The notes below the pieces were generated by a model. The model searched no databases, was not told the origin of the DNA, and worked only from the letters and a program-made list of their open reading frames with translations. DNA of 64,000 nt, taken from NCBI GenBank assembly GCA_016717335.1, contig JADKFS010000002.1, positions 620,001 to 684,000 on the forward strand. Reading direction: 5' to 3'. The position numbers were made by a program, and so were the translations under genes. Positions 1-8,681 of the stretch are shown here, in pieces. Each line of letters begins with the position of its first letter. Positions within the stretch are counted from its first letter, which is position 1. This DNA is from Candidatus Ribeiella danica (lineage in GTDB: Bacteria > Chloroflexota > Chloroflexia > Chloroflexales > Roseiflexaceae).

Positions 1-856
1 GGCGGATGCCGCCGTCGTGCTCGATCATGTCGAGCATACATAGGTCGGCCAGCGGCGGCACGAGCATTCCCACGGCGCGCCCCAGCGCGGCAGACTCGTC
101 GAATGAGACAGCCAGCTGCAAGCTGGCGTCGATCAGCACCGCCAGCCGGCGCTGCGACACCTCGGCGCGCCGGCCAGGATCGACCGACGGCGCGTCTTTC
201 CCGTCGGGCGCCACCAGCTCGTGCGCCTCCAGATCGGCCACGCGCCGCTCCAGCTCCGCGACCCTGGCCCTGAGCCGGCCGGCGGCGCGCTCGCGCTCGC
301 TCGTCGCGCGCACGACCCAGCGCAGGCCGACCGCGCGACCCATGCCGCCGCGCGCCACCGACGCCGTCAGCTCTGCCTCGAACGGCGCGCCATTCCACGG
401 CTGGAGACGGCACAGCAGCTCGACCGGCCGATCGGTCTGGCGCAAGTCCGCTATCTGCGAGCGGAAGGCGCGCCGCTCGCCCTCGGGCACGAACAGCGCC
501 AGCGAGCGGCCGACCAGCATCTTCTCGGCGGAGTTGAGCAGCGTGGCGGTGGCCTGGTTAGCCTTGTGGATCGTGCCGTCCAGGCCAGTGACCAGATACC
601 CGATCGGCGCGAGTTCAAACAGCTCGCGGTAGGTCTGGCGCTCGGACTCGACGGTCTCGCATGTATCGAGCAGGTACTCCTTCTGCTGCCGCAGCTCGTC
701 CTGCATCGTCTGCAGCTCCTCAAGGGCCGCGTGCAATTCCTCGAAGGCTTCCGGCAGCAGGTCATGCGGCATCGGCGCGACGTCGGCGCTGCGGTAGAGC
801 ACGCGCACGCGCTGGCGCATGGCCTCGATCTGATGGGTCAGCGTGTCGCTCTTCAT
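1..856 (-). CDS. PAS/GAF-domain sensor protein (partial, C-terminus outside window)
   Basis: The reading frame starts at ATG 856 (MKSDTLTHQIEAMRQR) and is still open at base 1, so only about 285 N-terminal residues are visible. Residues 35-70 look like a coiled coil rich in E, L and Q. Residues 75-185 form a PAS domain (LFELAPIGYLVTGLDG, then a PAC-like end). After a second short coil, residues from about 230 (RRLAVLIDASLQLAVSFDE) look like the start of a GAF domain. This order is typical of PAS-GAF histidine kinases or PP2C phosphatases. The output domain is not in the window, so the enzyme class is unknown. It is divergent from the GT-C gene that starts at 1067. Confidence 0.8.
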   Translation of the reverse strand, partial: MKSDTLTHQIEAMRQRVRVLYRSADVAPMPHDLLPEAFEELHAALEELQTMQDELRQQKEYLLDTCETVESERQTYRELFELAPIGYLVTGLDGTIHKANQATATLLNSAEKMLVGRSLALFVPEGERRAFRSQIADLRQTDRPVELLCRLQPWNGAPFEAELTASVARGGMGRAVGLRWVVRATSERERAAGRLRARVAELERRVADLEAHELVAPDGKDAPSVDPGRRAEVSQRRLAVLIDASLQLAVSFDESAALGRAVGMLVPPLADLCMLDMIEHDGGIR

Positions 857-1066
857 ATGGGTGTCCCCTAAGAACTGAGCTGCGGGCCATGAGTGTTAGT
901 AGCAAGAATCGTGCCACGCGAGCAACAGGCCAGATCCGCGATCTCAATCTGCGCCGTGCGCGGGCGCGGCAGGTCAAGCGCTGGTATAGCGATTGCTACC
1001 GTGCTCACTTCGATTCGTGTCTCTGTTCAAGCGAACGCGCCCGAGGGCACCCAACAGGAAGAGACT

Positions 1067-4000
1067 ATGCGACAGTTCTCGGCCGGGCAGCCGCGGATGA
1101 CGGCGCCAATCAGCCTGGCGCTCGCGGGCGTCAGCTCGGCGCTGGTCTACGGCGCGATCTACCTGCGGCTCCCGCTGGCGCGCACCTACGGAATCCCACT
1201 GCTGAACCTCAACAACATCGCTCCAGCGGAGTGGCCGACCGGCCTGCTGGTAGTCGGGTGCATTGCCTTCTTGTTCGGCGCGTACCTGCTTGGCGCACTC
1301 TCGCTGGCGCGCGGCCCAGCCGATCGCCGGGCGCCGCTGCTGATCGCCGGCGGCGGGATCGCATTCGTGGCGCTGCTGCTGCTCGTCCACCCGATGACGT
1401 CGACCGACGTGTACGACTACCTGTTCCGCGGCCGCATGCTGGCGCGCTACGGCGCCAACCCGTTCGTGGCCACGCCGTCGGAGTTCAAGAGCGACCCGCT
1501 GATCCGCTACGTCGCCTGGAAGCAGGCCGTGACCGCGTATGGCCCGCTGTGGGAGGGCTTGAGCTGGGTGGTGGCGCGGCTGGCCGGCGAGATGCCCGGC
1601 CCGGCGCCGCTCGATCCCTCGGCGCAGCTGCTGCGGCTGATCGTCGCCTACAAGATCGTGGCGGCGCTGGGCTTCCTGCTGTGCGGCGCCGCGATCTGGA
1701 TCGCGCTCGGGCGGGCCGCCCCCGAGCACCGCCAGCTCGGCCTATACCTGTGGCTCTGGAACCCGCTCGCGCTCTGGGAGACCATCGGCGTCGCCCACAA
1801 CGACGCATGGATGGCGCTGTGCATCGTGCTGGCGATAGCGGCCTTCAGGACGAGACCAGGAGACCAGGAGACCAGGAGACCAGGAGACCAGGAGCGAGTG
1901 CCGCGATACACCCTGATCTCTTTGCTGCCCATCCTGGCGGCGCTGCTGGCGCTGGCGGCCGGCGGGCTGATCAAGTACGTCGCGTTCTTCTTCGGCCCGG
2001 TGGCGCTGGTGGCTGCGCTGCGCCGGATGCCGGGCTGGCGCGCGCGGCTGCGACTGGTCACCCTCGGCGGGCTGGCCTGCGGCGCGCTGGTCGCGCTGGC
2101 CTACGCGCCGTTCTGGGCCGGCGCGCAGACTCTGCAGAACGTGCGCGACCGGCGCGGACTCTACACCTCTACCTGGCTGGCGGCGCTCCACGCCGCGATC
2201 GCGCCGCTGTTCGCGCCCGATCGGAGCGCGGCGATCGTAGCATCCGCAAGCCTGGCGCTCCTGCTGCTGGGAATCGGCTGGGCGGCGTGGCGAGCCTGGC
2301 GCGCGCCCGATCGGCTCGTAGAGCACATGCTCTGGCTGGCGCTGTGGTTCCTGTTCGTGGGCAACACCTGGTTCCAGCCCTGGTACGCGATCTGGCCGCT
2401 AGCGCTGGTCGCGCTGCAGCCCTGGCGAGCGCGGGCTGCCTGGGGCGTCGGTCTGCTGTGCGCCACCGCGCTGCTCGGCTACATCGCCGGCGGGCTGCTC
2501 GCGCCCGCGCTGGGGCTGCAGGATAAGACGATCGGGCGCGAGCTGCTGATGGCGGCGCTGATCTACATCCCGCCGCTGCTGGTGCTCGGCCGCGGCTGGC
2601 TGATGAGCGCGTGGCAGGCGCTGGCTCGGCGGCCGGCGGCACGGCTATGGATCTACGGCCTGGGCATGCTCGTGCCGATCCTCGCCTTCGCCTGGCGCTA
2701 CCCGCTCGGCCCGAACAGCTCCGGCCTGACCGACATCGGCAAGCTCTCCGGCTACGCCGCCGCGCCATTCGCCGGCTACGTCGCCGGGATGGCGGCGCTG
2801 TTCGCGCTCTACCTGCTGGCGCTGCGCGAGAGCCGGCGCCTGACGACCCACACGGCGCTGCCGGCAGTCTTCGGCTGCGCGGCGCTGATGACGATCGGCA
2901 TGGACTGGATGTACCCGGTCAACGCGATCGACCTGTTCCTGTACGCCGCGCGGTCGCGGCTGCTCACCAGCTACGGCGCCAACCCCAACGCGGCGCTCCC
3001 GCGCGACTTCCCGGCCGACGCCTGGTCGGCCTATATGACGCCGGAGTGGGCCGGGCACGTGTCGCCCTACGGCCCGCTGTGGAACCTGGTCGCCGCACCG
3101 ATCACCTGGCTCGCGGGCGACCGCATGATCGTCGCGCTGCTGGGCCTCAAGATCCTGCTGGCGGCCGCACTGCTGCTGGGCGGCTGGGCGATCGTCCGCG
3201 CGCTGGCGGCGGCCGGCCGCTCCGACGCCGCGAGCGGCGCGCTGCTGTACCTCTGGAACCCGCTGGTGCTGTGGGAGGGCATCGGCAACGGCCACAACGA
3301 CGTGCTGCTGGCGCTGCCGCTGCTGCTGGCGCTGTGGGCCTGGATCGGCCGGCGCGACAAGCTGGTCATCCCGCTGCTGGTGATCGCCGCGCTGATCAAA
3401 TATGTGACGCTGCCGCTCATCCCACTCGCGCTGATCGCGCTGTGGCGGCGGGCCGAGCACGGCGCACGCTGGCGGACACTCGGCTGGAGCGCGGCGCTGA
3501 GCGTGGCGGCGGTCGCGGTCGCGCTGTACCCATTCTACGACCTGGGCGCGGTCTGGGGCAGCCTGGCGGGGCAGAGCGCCATCATCTACACCTCGCCGGC
3601 CTCGGCGGCGATCGCGCTGCTGCACGCCCGTCTGCCGGACACGGCGATCAGGCAGTGGGCGGCGCTGCTCGGCGGCGGGGCCGTGCTGGTGGTGTGGGCC
3701 TACCAGGCCGGCGCGCTGTCGCGCCGGCACGAGCGGCTGCCGCGCGCCTGCTTCGAGGTCGTGTACGTGTTCTTACTGGCGGCGGTGTGGAACCTGCGGC
3801 CCTGGTATCTGATCTGGCCGGTGACGTTGGCGGCGCTGCTGCCGTGGGGTGGGCCAGCCCGCCGGATGATCGCCTGGACGATCGGCGGGGCGGCGAGCTA
3901 CGCCTTCCTGATCTGGGTCGAAGCCTGGTGGCAGCCCGGCTACGACCTGGCCCAGATCGTCGGCGTCGCGCTCATGGTCGGCCCGACGCTGCTGGCGGGC

Positions 4001-4087
4001 GCGGCCGAGCTGGCGGGCCGGGCCAGGAGACGGCGCGGCAGCAGCCCGCCGATCGAGCTGCCGCGCGGCAGCTCGTGGGAGGCGTAG
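1067..4087 (+). CDS. GT-C fold membrane glycosyltransferase, internally duplicated
   Basis: A polytopic membrane protein of 1006 aa that resembles MptA/GT87-type mannosyltransferases, which use polyprenyl-phosphate sugars outside the membrane. It consists of two homologous halves. The first half has DVYDYLFRGRMLARYGANPF and LWNPLALWETIGVAHND; the second has DLFLYAARSRLLTSYGANPN and LWNPLVLWEGIGNGHND. Each half also has an IKYV segment and a W-x-PWY motif. I chose ATG 1067 because AGGAAGAG lies just upstream; the frame is open back to 893 but that extension looks non-native. A loop after the first HND motif is encoded by five 8 bp repeats (1853-1892). Sugar and acceptor are unknown. Confidence 0.8.
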   Translation: MRQFSAGQPRMTAPISLALAGVSSALVYGAIYLRLPLARTYGIPLLNLNNIAPAEWPTGLLVVGCIAFLFGAYLLGALSLARGPADRRAPLLIAGGGIAFVALLLLVHPMTSTDVYDYLFRGRMLARYGANPFVATPSEFKSDPLIRYVAWKQAVTAYGPLWEGLSWVVARLAGEMPGPAPLDPSAQLLRLIVAYKIVAALGFLLCGAAIWIALGRAAPEHRQLGLYLWLWNPLALWETIGVAHNDAWMALCIVLAIAAFRTRPGDQETRRPGDQERVPRYTLISLLPILAALLALAAGGLIKYVAFFFGPVALVAALRRMPGWRARLRLVTLGGLACGALVALAYAPFWAGAQTLQNVRDRRGLYTSTWLAALHAAIAPLFAPDRSAAIVASASLALLLLGIGWAAWRAWRAPDRLVEHMLWLALWFLFVGNTWFQPWYAIWPLALVALQPWRARAAWGVGLLCATALLGYIAGGLLAPALGLQDKTIGRELLMAALIYIPPLLVLGRGWLMSAWQALARRPAARLWIYGLGMLVPILAFAWRYPLGPNSSGLTDIGKLSGYAAAPFAGYVAGMAALFALYLLALRESRRLTTHTALPAVFGCAALMTIGMDWMYPVNAIDLFLYAARSRLLTSYGANPNAALPRDFPADAWSAYMTPEWAGHVSPYGPLWNLVAAPITWLAGDRMIVALLGLKILLAAALLLGGWAIVRALAAAGRSDAASGALLYLWNPLVLWEGIGNGHNDVLLALPLLLALWAWIGRRDKLVIPLLVIAALIKYVTLPLIPLALIALWRRAEHGARWRTLGWSAALSVAAVAVALYPFYDLGAVWGSLAGQSAIIYTSPASAAIALLHARLPDTAIRQWAALLGGGAVLVVWAYQAGALSRRHERLPRACFEVVYVFLLAAVWNLRPWYLIWPVTLAALLPWGGPARRMIAWTIGGAASYAFLIWVEAWWQPGYDLAQIVGVALMVGPTLLAGAAELAGRARRRRGSSPPIELPRGSSWEA
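1853..1892 (+). repeat. Five 8 bp tandem repeats (AGACCAGG) inside a coding region
   Basis: Five consecutive exact AGACCAGG units sit in the GT-C gene and encode a repetitive charged loop (GDQETRRPGDQE). The unit matches the octamer style of several intergenic repeats in the window. Confidence 0.9.
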
Positions 4088-4164
4088 TTAGATACCCCTC
4101 CCCCTTTCGGGGGTAGGTTTGCTTGTTCATGGCGTCGTTGTGCGCTGGATCACCCCACCCCCTG

Positions 4165-4189
4165 CCCCCGCCCCTGCCAGGGGCGGGGG
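4165..4189. terminator. GC hairpin downstream of the GT-C gene
   Basis: Arms CCCCCGCCCCTG (4165-4176) and CAGGGGCGGGGG (4178-4189) are perfect with a 1 nt loop. The same arms recur at 12658-12682. There is no T-run, so a terminator role is inferred from position. Confidence 0.5.
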
Positions 4190-4195
4190 TCAAAC

Positions 4196-4273
4196 GGGTC
4201 GGCAGCGCGGTTGCGGCTGCGCCGCAACCGCGCTGCCGACCCTGATTCCCCCTCTCCCAGCGGGAGAGGGGGG
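4196..4273. repeat. Composite hairpin element, copy 1
   Basis: A perfect inverted repeat with 22 bp arms (4196-4217 and 4221-4242) and TGC loop is followed by a second hairpin of CCTCTCCC/GGGAGAGG type (4248-4273) and then GGGGGTGAGGG. The same architecture with different arm sequences is found at 33852-33924 and 54207-54285. The 310 bp between the GT-C and sigma genes is otherwise without a recognisable gene. Confidence 0.85.
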
Positions 4274-4397
4274 CAGGGGGTGAGGGTCGCCCGCGCAGGG
4301 CATAGCAAAACGTGGCACAGAATGTGCCGTACCAACGCCGAGGGCAGCTTGAACGTACTGCTACCGCTAGCAGCGGAGCGCCCGAAGGTCACGAGCT

Positions 4398-5447
<1,050 letters not shown>

Positions 5448-5471
5448 GCGGCGCCAATCGGCCAGCCGACG

Positions 5472-6164
5472 CTACCCGACGAACTTATAGCCCATGCCGT
5501 GCACGGTCAGGATGAACTGCGGGTGGCGCGGGTTGGTCTCGATCTTCTGCCGCAGCCAGGCCACGTGCACATCCACCGTGCGGGTCGAGACCAGCGCGTT
5601 GTAGCCCCAGACCTCGTTCAGCAGCTCGTCGCGCGAGATCGTCGCGCCGCGGTGCTCGATGAAGTAGCGCAGCAGCCGGAACTCGAGCGCCGATAGCTCG
5701 ACCGACTTGCCGGCGTGCTCGACCTCGGCCCGCCGAAAGTCGACCCGCACCGGCCCGAACTGGTAGGACTCGCTCGACGGGGCCGGCTCGGGCGGCGACG
5801 GGGCGCGCCGCAGCAGCGCCTCCAGCCGCGCCAGCAGCTCGCTCATCTCGAACGGCTTGGTCAGGTAGTCGTCCGCGCCGAGCTTCAGGCCGACCACCTT
5901 GTCGACGATCTGCCCGCGCGCGGTCAGCATGATCAGCGGCGTCGCGACGCCGCGCTGGCGCAGGTCGCGGCAGACGTCGAAGCCGCTCTTGCGCGGCAGC
6001 ATGACGTCCAGGATGATCGCGTCGAAGCGCTCGTCGGTGGCGCGCGCCAGGCCCGACTCGCCGTCGTACGAGGTCTCGACCGCGTAGCCTTCGTTGCGCA
6101 GGCGATCGGTCAGCGTCATCACCAGGCCGGGCTCGTCTTCGACGAACAGAATTCGCTTGCTCAT
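5472..6164 (-). CDS. OmpR/PhoB-family response regulator
   Basis: DNA-binding response regulator of 230 aa from ATG 6164 (an alternative GTG lies at 6170). The receiver domain (residues 1-118) has the acidic pocket in FVEDEP, the phosphoacceptor Asp in AIILDVMLPRKSG and the conserved Lys in DDYLTKPF. The C-terminal winged helix (about 133-230) carries VELSALEFRLLRYFIEHRG and VDVHVAWLRQKIE. It lies 24 bp downstream of the histidine kinase gene on the same strand, so the two are very probably one operon and a cognate pair. The target genes are not indicated by the sequence. Confidence 0.95.
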   Translation of the reverse strand: MSKRILFVEDEPGLVMTLTDRLRNEGYAVETSYDGESGLARATDERFDAIILDVMLPRKSGFDVCRDLRQRGVATPLIMLTARGQIVDKVVGLKLGADDYLTKPFEMSELLARLEALLRRAPSPPEPAPSSESYQFGPVRVDFRRAEVEHAGKSVELSALEFRLLRYFIEHRGATISRDELLNEVWGYNALVSTRTVDVHVAWLRQKIETNPRHPQFILTVHGMGYKFVG

Positions 6165-6188
6165 TGCCACCCACTTATAGAGCCTCTG

Positions 6189-8144
6189 TCAGCCTCCCAG
6201 CTTCCCACGCAGGCCCGTCGCCGCGCGCCGCCCCAGCGCCGGCTGGCGCTCATTGCCGGTGGCGCAGGGCAGGTAGATCGTGAAGGCGCTGCCCCGTCCC
6301 AGCGTGCTCTGCACGACGATCCGCCCGCCGTGCGCCTCGACGATCTGGCGCACCATGCTCAGTCCCAGCCCGCTGCCGTGGATCTGGGCGGCGATCGCGT
6401 CGTGGCTGCGGTAGAACGGCTCGAAGATGTGCGGCAGATCCTCGGGCGCGATGCCCATGCCGGCGTCCCGCACGCTGATATAGACCTCACGGCCGCGCTC
6501 GCCAGCCTGCGCCTGGGCGTGCAGGCCGATCCAGCGGTCCTCGCCGCCGTACTTGATCGCGTTGCGGATCAGATTCTGCAGCGCGCGCACCATCTCAGTC
6601 GGATCGACCAGCACGAGCGGCAAATCAGCCGGGATCTGCTGATCGACCACAAAGCCCCGCTCGTGCAGCTGCGGCTGGCACATCGTCAGCGCCTGGTCCA
6701 GCAGCTCGCGCACGGCGATCGGGCGCGGCGCGTAGGCCTTGCGGCCCGACTCGGCCCCCGCGAACTCGAGCGCCTGGTCGACCATCTCGGCCAGGCGGCG
6801 GCCCTCGGTGTGGATCACCGCGCCGTACTGCCTGGCGCGCTGCGGGTCGGGCACGACTCCGTCGGCCAGGTTTTCGCCCGCCGAGCAGATCACCGCGAGC
6901 GGCGTGCGCAGCTCGTGCGAGATCGCCGCGACGAACTCCATCTTCTGATCGGCCAGGCGCTGGGCGCGCCGCGAGGTGACGAGCATCGTGACCACGCTCA
7001 CGGCCAGCAGCAGCAGGATGCCCGAGCTGATCAGCAGGTTTCTGAAGCGCAGGCCCGCCACGGCCGCCTCGAGCGATCCGGCGCGATGCGTCAGGATGAG
7101 CTGCCAGCGGCCGCTCGCGCTACCCGCCAGGGCCGCACCTGACTCAGGCTCCTGACTAGGGGTGCGGCCAACCGCGATCCGCCACGACTGCCGGTCGCCG
7201 ATATCCGGCAGGTCGCCGAGCCGGAGCGTGTCGTCGAGCAGCAGCCGGTTGATCTCGTCGAGCCGCAGGCTGAACAGGTACGAGGTCGCGTCGCCGGAGA
7301 CCGGCGCCGTCTCGTAGACCGCCGAGTTGGTGTGGTAGACCAGCCGGCTCGGGTCGCGCCGGCTGACGATCGCCACGTTGTAGTCGAGCCGGTCGCCGGT
7401 CGCGAAGTACTTGCGGGCCAGCTCCGGCACGAACTGCTGCCAGAGGTACTGCTGGTTCAGCGTGACGATCGTATAGGCGAACAGCAGGCCGTCGTTCGAC
7501 CTGCAGCGCGGGCACAGCCGGCGGCGCAGCACCGTCTCGCCGAAGATCAGGTCGGTGTCGATATCGGTGTTCTGCGGGTCGGAGAGCAGCTCCATGTGCG
7601 CGACCGGGATCACCAGCGCGGGGATGTCGTCGGCGACCGGGTCGGGCGTATTGCCGACCAGCAGCCCGCCCTCCACGTGCATCGTCTTGAGGGACTGCTC
7701 GAAGCGCCGCCGCAGCCCGCTCATTGCCGCTATCCACTCGGTGGTCACGAACTGGCGCTTGTCAGGATTGAACTGCAGCAGCCGCACGCGCCCGTTCTCG
7801 TAGAGCTGCGCCAGGTAGATGTCGCCGACTAGGCGCGGGTGGGTCGAGCGCGCGCGCCAGTGCTCATAGCGCTGCTGGTAGCGCTCCCAGTCCTGCGCGC
7901 GCACGGTATCCGCGTGCATCTGCAGGCCCAGGAACATCCCGGCGATCTCCAGATCGAAATCCTCGCCAAAGCGCGCCGCGCCGCTGTTGACCAGCGCCTG
8001 CATGCGATCGCGCTCGCCCGCGCTGATCTCGCCCAGCCAGGAATACTGGAGCGAGGCCAGCAGCATCAGCAGCGCCAGCAGCCCCGAGATCAGCGCGGTG
8101 CTCGAAGAGAGCCTGTCTGCAAGGAACTTCTTCACAAGCAACAT
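6189..8144 (-). CDS. Membrane sensor histidine kinase
   Basis: Two-component sensor of 651 aa, starting at ATG 8144 (MLLVKKFLADR). TM1 is at about residues 15-36. A large extracytoplasmic domain follows, containing the CxxC-like motif LCPRCRS. TM2 is the hydrophobic stretch SSGILLLLAVSVVTMLV. The cytoplasmic part has the H-box FVAAISHELRTPLAV, N-box NLIRNAIKYGG, G1 box VRDAGMGIAPEDLPHIF and G2 box GSGLGLSMVRQIVE, so all catalytic motifs are present. The frame is open further upstream (to 8207), but those residues do not look native. It is the promoter-proximal partner of the response regulator. Confidence 0.93.
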   Translation of the reverse strand: MLLVKKFLADRLSSSTALISGLLALLMLLASLQYSWLGEISAGERDRMQALVNSGAARFGEDFDLEIAGMFLGLQMHADTVRAQDWERYQQRYEHWRARSTHPRLVGDIYLAQLYENGRVRLLQFNPDKRQFVTTEWIAAMSGLRRRFEQSLKTMHVEGGLLVGNTPDPVADDIPALVIPVAHMELLSDPQNTDIDTDLIFGETVLRRRLCPRCRSNDGLLFAYTIVTLNQQYLWQQFVPELARKYFATGDRLDYNVAIVSRRDPSRLVYHTNSAVYETAPVSGDATSYLFSLRLDEINRLLLDDTLRLGDLPDIGDRQSWRIAVGRTPSQEPESGAALAGSASGRWQLILTHRAGSLEAAVAGLRFRNLLISSGILLLLAVSVVTMLVTSRRAQRLADQKMEFVAAISHELRTPLAVICSAGENLADGVVPDPQRARQYGAVIHTEGRRLAEMVDQALEFAGAESGRKAYAPRPIAVRELLDQALTMCQPQLHERGFVVDQQIPADLPLVLVDPTEMVRALQNLIRNAIKYGGEDRWIGLHAQAQAGERGREVYISVRDAGMGIAPEDLPHIFEPFYRSHDAIAAQIHGSGLGLSMVRQIVEAHGGRIVVQSTLGRGSAFTIYLPCATGNERQPALGRRAATGLRGKLGG

Positions 8145-8681
8145 TATAGCATGGCGCCCAGACCTTGAGTAGCCCTTGATACATATTTTACATTTTTTAC
8201 AACCCACTTTGAGTTTATTTTACATACGTACAATGCGCGTAGCTAAGCGGAAGATCATGACTTTACATTTTTGACAAATATTTTTCACGATCTTAACCAC
8301 TCTTGCGCACCTTATCGCTATAATAGATTTTACCATCTTATAAACCATTTTAATCAACGTCGATCGCTCTATCGTGTTCGCTGTATCGTTTAGAGCCTAT
8401 TCTTCGTTTTTGATGAATCTCTACCAGAGGGAAGGTCTGATGTGGCCTTCAATCTCGCCAGACCTCCCAATGGCACAATCCTTGCAGCCGACCGCTGCGC
8501 CGCCGGCTCGCAGGCTCGCGCAGCTATCGGCGTTCGCCAACCCGCACTGCTATTTGCCGGCAGCGCGGGAGTGGCGGATCGCGACAGGGCGCGGCCTGCC
8601 ACGCAAGGAGGGAGCGCATAGCCGCGGCGATCTTGTCTGGATGGAAGTCTCAATGATGCTCAGAAAGGAGATCGGAGTCCG
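8145..8681. promoter_or_regulatory. AT-rich divergent intergenic region with candidate promoters
   Basis: This 540 bp gap holds no convincing gene. Bases 8165-8360 are strikingly AT-rich against the GC-rich genome. They contain three related blocks (TTTTACATTTTTTACAA, TTTTACATACGTACAA and CTTTACATTTTTGACAAA) at about 8186-8278. A perfect TTGACA at 8271-8276 has a weak TAACCA 17 bp downstream, and a perfect TATAAT lies at 8319-8324 without a clear -35. The region could serve both the kinase operon and the peptide-binding protein. The 8374-8685 open frame looks like a leader and is not called. Confidence 0.5.
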
